DNA of 64,000 nucleotides from Flavobacterium turcicum (GCF_011365745.1 NZ_JAAOBY010000001.1:851607-915606), one strand, 5' to 3'. Shown: positions 33,446 through 42,536, numbered from the stretch's first letter. The notes: generated from the sequence alone by a model not told the origin. Numbers and translations: made by a program.

Positions 33446-35203
33446 TTAAGCTTTCGCTTTGTCAAAAATCAAGTCTAAGCCACCAGCAATCAAATGAGCT
33501 ACTTCGGGTCTTTTACTTTGCAATTGTTCTAAATATACCATGATTTCCTGAGCCAACTGCGGTTCATCTCTTTCTTGTAACAATTCTGTGATTTCAACTG
33601 CGAGTAGCCAATCGTTAGGGTGGTTGTTTTGTAACTTTTCAAAAATTGGAGCCAATGATGTTTGTGTATCTTTTGTAACTCTAATATTTCGAACGGTTTG
33701 GTACAAAACTTCCAAATCATCGCGCTCAGCAGATTGTTTCGCTTTAATAGTTTTGCTCGATGGCAAATGCGTAATCAAATCAAAACTCTTCACATCAGCA
33801 GGTCCTGAAAATGCCGAAGTTATCTTTTTCCCAACTGCCATATCATAAACTCCCCATTCTGGTTGAAACAATACTTTCTCACCATGCGTTACCGTACAGT
33901 TTTTAAAACGAATTAAAGTAATTTCGCCTTGTAAGTTTCTCGATCCAGTAATAATTTCACCTGTAACTTTAATACCGCCTTCAAAATCCAAAGTAACTGT
34001 TTTCGATTCTAAAATATCGTAAGCATTCAAGTCTTTCGGACTCATGTCTTCAATAGCCAAGTTGATGCCTTCTAATTTTCCAATTGGGCTACCAAAACCT
34101 TCCGGATGCGTTAAGTTGCCGTGTCCTACCAATTCTTTTTCGCGATAAGCCAATGCCGTTTTTCCAGTAGTTTGTAGGTAAATCGGTTTTCCGTCGTGCT
34201 CAATAACCGAACTGAAAACACCTGAAATCTGTAAGCCGGTACTCAATTCAACGGTACCCAATGCTTTCGAATCAATAAGTTTTTTAATCCCTGATAAGCC
34301 GCCAGTTCGCAACGCCATTTTATTGGCAAACTCTTCTAAAACCAAATTCAAATACGCAAATGTTGGTGTAACATACAACTGCGGCTGTAGTTTAGTAATG
34401 TCAAAACTCTGGTTAGCTGCCGAGATATCGTAAGGTATTTTTTTTACCGCAGGAGTCATGCAGTGTGCACTTTCGCCAATTGATGACAGTAGTCCTGCAC
34501 CGTAAATTTTCGGATCTTCTACCGTACCAATCAAGCCGTACTCTACTGTCCACCAATGTAGGTTTCTAATCTGAGCCATTTCTGAGAGTTCTCCCATATT
34601 ATTTTGCAAATCTTCAACCGCTTTTTCAGCAGCAGCAATCGTATCTTCAGGCGTATCTTCGGCTTCTTTTACAATCGATAAGTAACGAATGGCCTCATAC
34701 ATTTCGTAATCTTTGTGCGATGATATCGCTTTACAACCAATTTCACCAAATCGACGCAAATATTCAGCATATTCCGGATTAGCAATAATAGGCGCATGTC
34801 CGGCACCTTCGTGAATAATATCGGGTGCTGGAGTATATTCAATGTGTTCGAGTTGTCTGATGTCTGACGCAATAACCAATACATTGTAAGCTTGAAATTC
34901 CATAAAGGCATTTGGCGGAATAAATCCATCAACTGCAACCGCAGCCCAGCCTATTTCGCTCAAAATACGGTTCATTCCGTACATACTCGGAATATCGTCA
35001 ATTTCAATTCCTGTCTTCTGCAAACCGTCTAGGTACGAATTGTGGGCTACCTTCGATAAATACGCCACATTTTTACGCATCACATAACGCCAAACCGCTT
35101 GGTTAATGGGCGTGTAATCGCTATAATCCTGAGGTTTAATAAATTGTCGTAAGTGCTTTGGCAATCGGTCTAATAACGGATTGCTTTCTATAGTTGAGTT
35201 CAT
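33446..35203 (-). CDS. Aromatic amino acid hydroxylase (phenylalanine 4-monooxygenase type) with long C-terminal extension
   Basis: This iron- and pterin-dependent enzyme hydroxylates phenylalanine to tyrosine. With start ATG 35203 it has 585 residues. The catalytic domain spans about 1-300: the iron ligands are His131 and His136 in PDIIHEGAGHAPII and Glu221 in LHWWTVEYGLIG, with GLLSSIGESAHCM further on. The extra roughly 280 residues contain beta-rich sequence (GINLAIEDMSPKDLNAYDIL, then TVTLDFEGGIKVTGEI) and a helical tail not found in the classical enzyme. The frame is open upstream to 35350, but a TATTTTTG promoter element (35228-35235, minus strand) favours 35203. Its pterin-recycling partner is phhB at 442. 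Substrate specificity (Phe versus Tyr or Trp) is inferred from family. Confidence 0.88.
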   Translation of the reverse strand: MNSTIESNPLLDRLPKHLRQFIKPQDYSDYTPINQAVWRYVMRKNVAYLSKVAHNSYLDGLQKTGIEIDDIPSMYGMNRILSEIGWAAVAVDGFIPPNAFMEFQAYNVLVIASDIRQLEHIEYTPAPDIIHEGAGHAPIIANPEYAEYLRRFGEIGCKAISSHKDYEMYEAIRYLSIVKEAEDTPEDTIAAAEKAVEDLQNNMGELSEMAQIRNLHWWTVEYGLIGTVEDPKIYGAGLLSSIGESAHCMTPAVKKIPYDISAANQSFDITKLQPQLYVTPTFAYLNLVLEEFANKMALRTGGLSGIKKLIDSKALGTVELSTGLQISGVFSSVIEHDGKPIYLQTTGKTALAYREKELVGHGNLTHPEGFGSPIGKLEGINLAIEDMSPKDLNAYDILESKTVTLDFEGGIKVTGEIITGSRNLQGEITLIRFKNCTVTHGEKVLFQPEWGVYDMAVGKKITSAFSGPADVKSFDLITHLPSSKTIKAKQSAERDDLEVLYQTVRNIRVTKDTQTSLAPIFEKLQNNHPNDWLLAVEITELLQERDEPQLAQEIMVYLEQLQSKRPEVAHLIAGGLDLIFDKAKA

Positions 35204-35289
35204 GTCGAAAACGTTGTAGTTCAGCCGCAAAAATACGAATTTCAGGAGCCATTTCCCGCTTTTCATGGCAAGTTTTTGCACATCCGTTT

Positions 35290-35400
35290 GTTTTTCTACA
35301 GTTTCGGCAGGAGCTTCCGTTGGTCGCTCTGCCGCAACAAGAAAAATCAAAACGGCTTTTGCAAAAAGCTTTCTATTTCAATCGGGGCTAGGGGTGTATT
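35290..35400. repeat. Dispersed GC-richer repeat fragment
   Basis: AGGAGCTTCCGTTGGTCGCT (35309-35328) is identical to 27874-27893. It is followed by GCAACAAGAAAAATC and CAATCGGGGCTAGGGG, the latter matching CAATCGGGGCTAAGGG near 50792. The short reading frames it contains are not genes. Confidence 0.65.
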
Positions 35401-35422
35401 GCAAAAAAGTCGCCTCGATTTA

Positions 35423-36559
35423 TTACTCGATTACCTCAAATAACAAAAATTGTGTTTTTTGTTTCTCTGAAAAATTATTGTCAGATACCAACACTAGCGA
35501 TCTGTTGCCATTTTCAAGTCGAGGGCCAAAGGTAATTCCCTCAATATTGTCAATAAAAATGCCGAGTTCATCCAGATTCAAAATCAATTTTTTCGATGCT
35601 AATTGAATGCTGTTTACTAGCAGTGACGTGCTGTTTTTTACATCAGTCGCATTTTTTAAATCACATAAAAAGATTTTTACCGTGCACGCTTGCGTACCCG
35701 TTGAGTAGGAGCGCTCTACCACCAAAAGCTGATTTATTCCATAATATTGAATGGCCGAAATACCATTAACAGCAAAGGCACCTGCCGGCGATGGCGCTTT
35801 TGCAATCGGTTCTAATCGATAACCGAATTGCGCTATATTCTGATTTTTTTGGGTATCAAATTGATATAGTCTAATCAAACCTCCGGTGTTTAAATTCGAC
35901 TGTGGACCGTCTTCAAACAAAGGTTCTTCTAAATTGGCAAAGCAATTTTTATAATCGAAATCGAAAGTTAAACCTTCTAGCGTGCCATTGTTTCTTGGGC
36001 CTTTTTCAATTTCCTGCACCTGTAAATTTTCAGGGAGTTTCATTTCGGTCACATAGGTTCCTTTCGTGTCCATGATGGTCAAGGCCGGATTTTGCAACAC
36101 TTTTTTCCCGGAGCTTAACACGCGAGCGCCTTCACTAGTCCAAAGTAAACTTTTAGTTTTTGCATTGTAACGTAAGTCTTCGGGATCAGTTGATAGGTTG
36201 GGTGTCGTTTCCCAATTGGCAAAGGATTCTCCTTGTTCGTTTTGCAAACGATAGGTATTTTTAAAAGCGACCTCGCTAATGGCGTTGTTTTGAATCGCGA
36301 TTGAAGCAGTGTAAAAACGAGCTTCTTGGTAAATAGAGCGATCGTCGCAAGCTAAATAATACAAGTCGTTTTTTGCATCGTAATCAATTCCAGATAAACC
36401 GCCTATCGTTGTGTTTTGAAAACTAGTGTTAAACGGAATTTCAATTTGATTCAAAAATCGCAATTGTGGTGCTTTTTCTGCTGCCAGACTTGGTTTGTTT
36501 GTCGCGCAGGCTAAAAATAAAAAGGAACTAAGTAAGGCGAATATGGAGTTACGCATCAT
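35423..36559 (-). CDS. Phytase-like esterase-activity domain lipoprotein
   Basis: This 378-residue protein begins with a lipoprotein signal (SIFALLSSFLFLAC, Cys18). A beta-propeller-like domain of the esterase-like activity of phytase family follows: IGGLSGIDYDAKNDLYYLAC, then STDPEDLRYNAKTKSLLWTS and NGTLEGLTFDFDYKN. The C-terminal block is FIDNIEGITFGPRLENGNRS. The family's real activity is poorly established; phosphate-ester hydrolysis is suggested by the name only. It is probably exposed at the cell surface or in the periplasm. The ATG pair MM gives one residue of ambiguity at the start. Confidence 0.85.
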   Translation of the reverse strand: MMRNSIFALLSSFLFLACATNKPSLAAEKAPQLRFLNQIEIPFNTSFQNTTIGGLSGIDYDAKNDLYYLACDDRSIYQEARFYTASIAIQNNAISEVAFKNTYRLQNEQGESFANWETTPNLSTDPEDLRYNAKTKSLLWTSEGARVLSSGKKVLQNPALTIMDTKGTYVTEMKLPENLQVQEIEKGPRNNGTLEGLTFDFDYKNCFANLEEPLFEDGPQSNLNTGGLIRLYQFDTQKNQNIAQFGYRLEPIAKAPSPAGAFAVNGISAIQYYGINQLLVVERSYSTGTQACTVKIFLCDLKNATDVKNSTSLLVNSIQLASKKLILNLDELGIFIDNIEGITFGPRLENGNRSLVLVSDNNFSEKQKTQFLLFEVIE

Positions 36560-36605
36560 TATTTTGTAGGGTTTGAAAGCTTTTGAACTGGAAAGTTAAT
36601 TGGTT

Positions 36606-37004
36606 TTAGTCTTTGTTTTGTTGCTGTTCTAAGTTTCTGAAATAATCAATTTTATAATGAAACATATCGGCCATTCCTTTGGCTCTGTATTTAGCTTCAT
36701 CAACCAGCGGTCCCGCAAATTGCGCATCAGCATTTTCAGTAAACAGTTGCATCCAACGGTTAAAATGTTCTTTGCCAATAGGCAAATGCTTGTGTGGCGG
36801 AAACGGACTGCCAGAATAGGAGTGTACTTCGAGTAGAATTGTTTCCCAAAAACCGTACATTTTTTCTAAGTGTTCGGGCCATCTGTCGCCTATTTTAGCA
36901 TTGAAGATAGGTCCTATCAAATCGTCTGTTTGAACTTTGGCATAAAAGGAATTAACCAAAATTTTAATATCATCTAATGTTTTTATATCGTGTAGTGTAG
37001 TCAT
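36606..37004 (-). CDS. Group III truncated hemoglobin
   Basis: This 132-residue heme protein starts MTTLHDIKTLDDIKILVNSF at ATG 37004; the frame extends nine residues further but runs into a hairpin. The globin pattern shows in NSFYAKVQTDDLIGPIF, WPEHLEKMYGFWETILL and FPPHKHLPIGKEHFNRWMQL, where the second His of PPHKH is the probable proximal ligand region of this subgroup. GMADMFHYKIDYFRN closes the fold. Such proteins bind oxygen or nitric oxide; the physiological role is undetermined. Confidence 0.92.
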   Translation of the reverse strand: MTTLHDIKTLDDIKILVNSFYAKVQTDDLIGPIFNAKIGDRWPEHLEKMYGFWETILLEVHSYSGSPFPPHKHLPIGKEHFNRWMQLFTENADAQFAGPLVDEAKYRAKGMADMFHYKIDYFRNLEQQQNKD

Positions 37005-37013
37005 AATAAAGTA

Positions 37014-37040
37014 TAAAAAAAGCCTACACAAAGGTAGACT
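37014..37040 (-). terminator. Terminator of the DUF4136 gene
   Basis: On the minus strand AGTCTAC pairs with GTAGGCT (one G:T), followed by seven T. The loop contains TACCTTTG, which by chance or design also looks like a promoter for the globin gene. Confidence 0.6.
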
Positions 37041-37063
37041 TTTCGTTTAATTAAGTGGTGTTC

Positions 37064-37600
37064 TTATTTCGCTTTTGGCGGAAACTGAGCTAGAATTTGG
37101 TTCACAAATTCGTTGATTCTTTTTTCTTTGTTACCGTTATTTTGGGTAATATTACCGATGCCTTCTCCTTGCCAGATTAATTCTTTCTTTTTAGCATCGA
37201 TTAAATCAATAAACAAAGTACCCTCAACGCTAGAAGATGCAAAGGTGTTGTTGCCACCCCATAAAAATGGATTCCAACCCCAACCCCAGCCGTAACCCCA
37301 ACCCATGTTGAATTGGTTTACGTCGATTCTTTCTCTTTCTTTGGTAAAAATGTTGACTAATAAATCAGGATTTTCGCTTTTGGTCATTCCTTTTGCGCTA
37401 AGCTCAACGTCAATTGCGTTTAAAATTCGTTTTTTATCCAGTTGCGAAATTTCAACCTTATCAATTCCGTTTTTATGGAATGCATATGTTTTGTATTGTG
37501 AAAAATCAACTTTCGAATCAAAGTCAGATTGCACCCGAACAGAGGCGCAGGAAGCCAATACAAAAACGAATAGTACAGAGAGTAATTTAATTGTTTTCAT
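37064..37600 (-). CDS. DUF4136 domain-containing lipoprotein
   Basis: This 178-residue lipoprotein has a signal MKTIKLLSVLFVFVLASC with the lipid-attachment Cys at 18. The DUF4136 domain contains DFSQYKTYAFHKNG, RILNAIDVELSAKGM, NPDLLVNIFTKERERIDVN and GTLFIDLIDAKKKELIWQG, ending with helix RINEFVNQILAQFPPK. A Trp/Gly-rich insert (GWGYGWGWGWNPF) is typical of the group. It is predicted to be membrane attached. Function is unknown; the gene lies between hutU and the globin gene in one direction. Confidence 0.93.
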   Translation of the reverse strand: MKTIKLLSVLFVFVLASCASVRVQSDFDSKVDFSQYKTYAFHKNGIDKVEISQLDKKRILNAIDVELSAKGMTKSENPDLLVNIFTKERERIDVNQFNMGWGYGWGWGWNPFLWGGNNTFASSSVEGTLFIDLIDAKKKELIWQGEGIGNITQNNGNKEKRINEFVNQILAQFPPKAK

Positions 37601-37645
37601 GGTATTTCAGTTTGATATTAATGGGACTTATTTTATGTTCTTACT

Positions 37646-39658
37646 TTAATTGCTGAGTAAATCATCGCTAACTTCATTAGGGATGGTCACTTGCAGCAAA
37701 GGTTGCGCGGCCATTGCTCGTTTGATTGCAAAAATTGCACCTTCGTTGCGCGCCCAACTGCGTCTGGAAATTCCGTTGTTCACATCCCAGAAAAGCATTG
37801 ATTCTAAACGTCTTGATGCTTCTTTAGTGCCATCAAGAACCATACCAAAACCACCGTTAATTACCTCGCCCCAACCTACGCCTCCACCATTGTGAATAGA
37901 TACCCAAGTTGCGCCTCTAAAACTGTCTCCAATTACATTTTGAATGGCCATATCGGCTGTAAATCGGGAGCCATCATAAATGTTAGATGTTTCTCTGTAC
38001 GGAGAATCGGTTCCGGAAACGTCGTGGTGATCGCGTCCTAAAATTATGGGTCCTATTTCGCCGCGGGAAATGGCTTGATTGAATGCTTCGGCAATTTTTA
38101 TTCTTCCTTCGGCATCAGCATAAAGAATTCGGGCTTGTGAGCCTACAACTAATTGGTTTTCTTGAGCGCCTTTTATCCATTGAATATTATCGGCCATTTG
38201 TTGCTGAATTTCTTCAGGTGAATTTTTCATCATTTCTTCGAGAACATCACAAGCAATTGTATCGGTTTTAGCTAAATCCTTTGGGTTACCTGAGGCACAA
38301 ACCCAACGGAATGGACCAAATCCGTAGTCGAAACACATTGGACCCATAATATCCTGAACGTAACTGTTGTATTTAAAGTCGATGTGGTTTTCGGCAAAAA
38401 CATCGGCTCCAGCACGCGATGCTTCTAGTAAAAAGGCATTCCCGTAATCAAAGAAATAAGTTCCTTTTGCTGTATGCTTATTAATCGCAGCCGCATGGCG
38501 ACGTAATGTTTTTTGTACCTCCTCCTTAAATTTATCAGGATGATTTGCCATTAAATCATTGGATTCCTCGAAAGTATTTCCAATTGGATAATAACCTCCA
38601 GCCCACGGATTGTGCAGTGAAGTTTGATCAGAACCCAGATCAATATGCAAATTTTCTTGGTCAAATCGTTCCCAAACATCAACGACATTTCCGAGATAGG
38701 CGATTGAAACTACTTCTAGATTTTCTAAAGCGTTTTTAACTCTTGGGACTAATTCATCAATATTTTCAATCACTTCATTGATCCAACCTTGTGAACTACG
38801 AATATGGGTAATTTTCGGATTCACCTCTGCACAAACGGTTACGCAACCTGCAATATTTCCTGCTTTTGGTTGCGCGCCAGACATTCCGCCTAATCCAGAA
38901 GTTACGAATAAACCGCCTTTTGGAGCTTTTTTAATTTTTCTAAAACCGTTTAAAACCGTGATTGTCGTTCCGTGAACAATTCCTTGTGGACCGATGTACA
39001 TGTAACTTCCCGCCGTCATTTGTCCGTATTGCGACACGCCTAAAGCATTCATTTTTTCCCAATCATCTGGCTGAGAGTAATTTGGAATCACCATTCCGTT
39101 CGTAACAACCACCCTCGGCGCCTCTTTGTGCGAAGGAAATAATCCCATTGGATGCCCAGAATACATGCTGAGTGTTTGCTCGTCGGTCATTTCGGCTAGG
39201 TATTTCATGGTAAGTAAGTACTGCGCCCAATTTTGAAATACAGCGCCATTGCCACCGTAGGTAATCAATTCGTGCGGATGTTGCGCAACAGCATGATCCA
39301 AGTTGTTTTGAATCATTAACATGATCGCTTTTGCTTGCGTACTTTTTCCGGGATATTCGTTTATAGGTCGGGCATAAATTTCGTAATCCGGTCGAAAACG
39401 ATACATGTATATACGACCAAAAGTTTCTAATTCAGCTTTAAATTCTGGAAGTAATTCGGCGTGATGCTGTGGCTCAAAGTAGCGTAAGGCATTTTTAAGC
39501 GCTAGTATTTTTTCATCATCTGATAAAATGTCTTTTCGTTTGGGAGCATGATTAATTGCTGTAGATGCAGTTGGATTAGCAAATCGGGCACTGTCATACG
39601 GCTTAAGCTGTGGTAAAACTGTTGGTATTCCTTGAAGTATTTGTTCTTGAAAAGTCAT
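37646..39658 (-). CDS. hutU: Urocanate hydratase (histidine degradation)
   Basis: This cytoplasmic NAD-dependent enzyme converts urocanate to imidazolone propionate, the second step of histidine breakdown. The 670-residue length matches the longer Bacteroidota form. Conserved segments include HPHELITYGGNGAVFQNWAQ, MYSGHPMGLFPSHKEAPR, GVSQYGQMTAGSYMYIGPQG and VTSGLGGMSGAQPKA. GPMCFDYGFGPFRWVCASGN follows, with DHHDVSGTDSPYRETSNI, whose neighbourhood includes the catalytic region, and HNGGGVGWGEVINGGFG near the end. No other hut gene is in the window. The small DUF5522 gene lies immediately upstream. Confidence 0.97.
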   Translation of the reverse strand: MTFQEQILQGIPTVLPQLKPYDSARFANPTASTAINHAPKRKDILSDDEKILALKNALRYFEPQHHAELLPEFKAELETFGRIYMYRFRPDYEIYARPINEYPGKSTQAKAIMLMIQNNLDHAVAQHPHELITYGGNGAVFQNWAQYLLTMKYLAEMTDEQTLSMYSGHPMGLFPSHKEAPRVVVTNGMVIPNYSQPDDWEKMNALGVSQYGQMTAGSYMYIGPQGIVHGTTITVLNGFRKIKKAPKGGLFVTSGLGGMSGAQPKAGNIAGCVTVCAEVNPKITHIRSSQGWINEVIENIDELVPRVKNALENLEVVSIAYLGNVVDVWERFDQENLHIDLGSDQTSLHNPWAGGYYPIGNTFEESNDLMANHPDKFKEEVQKTLRRHAAAINKHTAKGTYFFDYGNAFLLEASRAGADVFAENHIDFKYNSYVQDIMGPMCFDYGFGPFRWVCASGNPKDLAKTDTIACDVLEEMMKNSPEEIQQQMADNIQWIKGAQENQLVVGSQARILYADAEGRIKIAEAFNQAISRGEIGPIILGRDHHDVSGTDSPYRETSNIYDGSRFTADMAIQNVIGDSFRGATWVSIHNGGGVGWGEVINGGFGMVLDGTKEASRRLESMLFWDVNNGISRRSWARNEGAIFAIKRAMAAQPLLQVTIPNEVSDDLLSN

Positions 39659-39709
39659 TTTTTGATGTGTGTTTTTTCGTTTTTACCTGAATTTTTGACT
39701 GCAAACCGC

Positions 39710-39886
39710 TTACTTTTTTACTGTACCTGTTTTTTTATTAAATCCATACGGACAATGTCTGCAGCCATTTTTACAGCAATAACCGCGTTTTAAATGGTGT
39801 TTTTCGGTAAAGCATTTGTATCCTTCTGGAGTATAATAGAAATCTTCGCCCTCTGTTAATTTATTTTCATTACTTTGGCTTGTCAT
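39710..39886 (-). CDS. DUF5522 small cysteine-rich protein
   Basis: A 58-residue protein is encoded from ATG 39886 to TAA 39710. It reads EGEDFYYTPEGYKCFTEKHH, then LKRGYCCKNGCRHCPYGF and a Lys-rich tail. The C...CC...C..CPYGF pattern with preceding His is that of the DUF5522 family, a probable small zinc-binding protein common in Bacteroidota. It lies 51 nt upstream of hutU in the same direction, so cotranscription is likely. Its function is unknown. Confidence 0.85.
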   Translation of the reverse strand: MTSQSNENKLTEGEDFYYTPEGYKCFTEKHHLKRGYCCKNGCRHCPYGFNKKTGTVKK

Positions 39887-39979
39887 AGTGCAATTTGAAT
39901 TTATTGGGTCTTATTTTGTTGCTAATTCGAGCTTTTAAAAGAGCACCGACCCACTACAAACTTATAAATTTTAAAGCGA

Positions 39980-40309
39980 ATGTTTTTGATTGTGGCCAAA
40001 TATTTAATTCCGAAAGGATACCGCAGCATCACTCTTTTTCCGTTTATCATTTTTAACGATAAATGTGAGAAACAAGATCTTGTGTTGGTTCAACATGAAA
40101 AAATACATCTGCGACAGCAATTAGAGCTTTTAATTATTCCCTTTTTTTTGTGGTACGCTATTGAATTTTGTTGGCATTTAATTAAACTAAAAAAATGGCA
40201 ACTCGCTTATCGTGCTATTAGTTTTGAGCGTGAGGCGTATGCAAACGAGCACGATTTGTCATATTTTACCAAACGCCCTATTTTTAATTTCTTCCGTTTT
40301 TTAAGTTAG
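39980..40309 (+). CDS. Small membrane-associated HExxH protein (putative minimal metallopeptidase)
   Basis: This 109-residue protein contains VLVQHEKIHLRQQ (residues about 36-48), a zincin-type HExxH, followed at once by a hydrophobic helix (LELLIIPFFLWYAIEFCWHL) and by SFEREAYANEHDLSYF. The Glu residues of that last segment are placed where a third zinc ligand would be. This resembles the core of M48/M56-type membrane peptidases reduced to one helix. Related unannotated proteins seem common in Flavobacteria. Activity is unproven. It is divergent from the DUF5522/hutU unit. Confidence 0.7.
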   Translation: MFLIVAKYLIPKGYRSITLFPFIIFNDKCEKQDLVLVQHEKIHLRQQLELLIIPFFLWYAIEFCWHLIKLKKWQLAYRAISFEREAYANEHDLSYFTKRPIFNFFRFLS

Positions 40310-40609
40310 TCCAGTTTATTTATTTGATAAAACGATTTTGAAAAAGCTTGTAAACAAAAAATAACTGTTTCAAGTAATCAACTTCTTTAGTACAATTTTT
40401 TATTGTCTAAATTTTATTTATAAGAAAAAGAATATATTTTTATTAAAAATATGTATTTTATCGATATTTTGTACTTTTTATCGGTTTTTTTAGTGTTTTG
40501 TAATTCTTTTTTTTTGTAGCTTTGTCTCGTTGCTTAACGGGAAGATTTGATTTAAACCAGAGCAATCAATTTAAGAGAAACAGGAGTCACGAATTTAATT
40601 CTAGCAATT
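40310..40609 (+). promoter_or_regulatory. 300-bp AT-rich intergenic region with promoter of the T9SS cargo gene
   Basis: No gene is seen. TAGCTTTG at 40517-40524 is a perfect -7 element, with TTTTG at 40496-40500 upstream (16 nt, short spacing). About 85 nt of leader follow before the start codon. Confidence 0.5.
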
Positions 40610-42445
40610 ATGAAGACAAAATTACTTAAGAGATCAGCCGTTTTGGTAATGGTGCTTTTTCAGTTTCACATGTATGCGCAAATGTATGTGAGTCCTAATA
40701 GTTTTGTATTTGCTAAAAATCAAGTTGTTTTTGTTAAAAATCAAGTCGAGCTTAATGCAACAACGAGTAATCTCTACTTGCGCGAAAATGCACAATTGGT
40801 ACAAGCAAGTACTGCCGGAAGTGCCAATAAAGGCTTAGGTGCTTTATCTGTTTTTCAAGAAGGCACCACAAATAATTTTCAGTTCAATTATTGGTGTTCA
40901 CCAGTTGGAGGAGCTAGTGCAACTGCAGGTAATTCGCCATTTGGTATTTCACAATTAAAAGATGTAACGGGTTTGATCAGTTTTAATGAACCTACCATTT
41001 TACCTATGAATAATTACAATGGTCAGGCAAATCCTTTATCGATCGCACCATATTGGATATACAAGTTAATTGGAACATCCAATTATGCAAGTTGGATTAC
41101 AGTAGGTTCTGCGTCATCAATAAATGCTGGTGAAGGCTTTACAATGAAAGGGACTGCAGGAACCAATTCTACAACAGTCAATGGAGTTCAAAATAATTCA
41201 GGAAGCAAGCAACGCTATGATTTTAGAGGAAAGCCGAATGATGGAACCATTCAAATTCCAATAGCTGCTTCGCAATTTACTCTAACAGGAAACCCATATC
41301 CTTCTGCTATTGATTTGTCAGCCTTTTTAACAGAACAACTTAAAACTACCGGTATTGCTTACTTTTGGGAGCATGATAAAACGGTTGCTTCTCATTACAT
41401 TGCTGACTATAAAGGTGGTTACGGAGCTTTTTCGCCAGCAGGTGGTGGAGCTGGAGTTTATGTCCCAGCTACCTTTTACTCGTATGATGGCTCAGGCAAC
41501 CCAAGTACAATGATTGCAACAGGTGGCATGTTTAATAGACGATTTTCGCCAGTTGGGCAGGGTTTCATGATTATGGGTAATGTAAGCGGAACGGTTGAAA
41601 TGAAAAATGCATATCGCGTTTTTGTAAAAGAAGGTGCAGCGAATAACTCTCAATTTGAAAAGGTGCAGCCTAAAAAGGATAAAGCTGTAGATCCCAATGT
41701 TGCATTTTTATCAAGAGTACAGTCTGTTTCTGGTTTTGATTATAATAAAGTAAGTGTTGCAGTAACACCTCAAATAAGAATCAATGCCTTATTAAATAAT
41801 CAAGGAATCCGCCAATTGGCATTAGCTTTTATGCCAGAAGCTACAGATGGTATAGATCGTGCGATGGATGCTTTATCTTCAAGCGATAGTGCAGCTGCAG
41901 ATATGTTCATAGCTCTTAACAACGCAGAATATATTATTAATGTCACCAATTTTGACCTTGATAAAAAAATAGCTGTTGGTTTTAAAAATGATAAGCCTGC
42001 GAATTATAAAATTACTGTCAAAGATATTATGAATTTGGATGCAGTAGAAGCCGTTTACCTTCACGATAAGGTGAGTGATTTGTATTACGATATCAAAAAT
42101 AACTTTCATGAGTTAGATTTACCGGCAGGAAAAAACACAACGCAATTTGAAATTACGTTCCGTAAAAACACTACATTAGGAATTGATGAATTGAAGGCTG
42201 AAAGCTTTATCGTTTATCACAATAACAGCGCAAAAAACGTTGTAATTGAAAATCCAGAATCATTAGATTTGAGCTATTGTGGCATTTATGATATTGCTGG
42301 AAAATTGTTGTTTACTAAAAAAGATATTGGTTCAAATGTCAAATATGAATTCCCTACAAATGGTTTGGCTGATGGAATATATATTGTTAAATTAAGCACA
42401 GCAGACAATAAAACAGTTGGGAAAAAGATTATTGTAAAAAATTAA
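40610..42445 (+). CDS. Secreted protein with type IX secretion (type A) sorting domain
   Basis: This 611-residue protein has a signal peptide (SAVLVMVLFQFHMYAQ) and a long Gly/Ala/Ser/Asn-rich middle with FTLTGNPYPSAIDLSAFL, a segment frequent in flavobacterial T9SS cargo. The C-terminal type A sorting domain (about 530-611) contains FIVYHNNSAKNVVIEN, YCGIYDIAGKLLFTK and GLADGIYIVKLSTADNK, ending VGKKIIVKN. The domain would be cleaved as the protein crosses the outer membrane. No enzymatic motif is visible, so the protein may be an adhesin-like or structural surface protein. Confidence 0.88.
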   Translation: MKTKLLKRSAVLVMVLFQFHMYAQMYVSPNSFVFAKNQVVFVKNQVELNATTSNLYLRENAQLVQASTAGSANKGLGALSVFQEGTTNNFQFNYWCSPVGGASATAGNSPFGISQLKDVTGLISFNEPTILPMNNYNGQANPLSIAPYWIYKLIGTSNYASWITVGSASSINAGEGFTMKGTAGTNSTTVNGVQNNSGSKQRYDFRGKPNDGTIQIPIAASQFTLTGNPYPSAIDLSAFLTEQLKTTGIAYFWEHDKTVASHYIADYKGGYGAFSPAGGGAGVYVPATFYSYDGSGNPSTMIATGGMFNRRFSPVGQGFMIMGNVSGTVEMKNAYRVFVKEGAANNSQFEKVQPKKDKAVDPNVAFLSRVQSVSGFDYNKVSVAVTPQIRINALLNNQGIRQLALAFMPEATDGIDRAMDALSSSDSAAADMFIALNNAEYIINVTNFDLDKKIAVGFKNDKPANYKITVKDIMNLDAVEAVYLHDKVSDLYYDIKNNFHELDLPAGKNTTQFEITFRKNTTLGIDELKAESFIVYHNNSAKNVVIENPESLDLSYCGIYDIAGKLLFTKKDIGSNVKYEFPTNGLADGIYIVKLSTADNKTVGKKIIVKN

Positions 42446-42470
42446 GTTGGTGGATTTGGTTACTTAAAAG

Positions 42471-42498
42471 GTGCAACTCGTAAGGGTTGCACTTTTTA
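42471..42498 (+). terminator. Terminator after the T9SS cargo gene
   Basis: GTGCAAC pairs with GTTGCAC, followed by five T. A TACCTTTG promoter element for the next gene lies at 42513-42520. Confidence 0.8.
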
Positions 42499-42536
42499 TT
42501 GTTGAATAGTTTTACCTTTGTGATAAATTTAGAACA

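Noticed and set aside
35194..35606. Two plus-strand ORFs (65 and 113 codons) over the start of the hydroxylase and the end of the phytase-like gene
   Set aside because: They run through a dispersed repeat and antisense to well-supported genes; composition is not protein-like.
37029..37036. TACCTTTG as promoter of the globin gene
   Set aside because: It is the loop and arm of a hairpin followed by seven T, more simply explained as the terminator of the DUF4136 gene; a dual role cannot be excluded.
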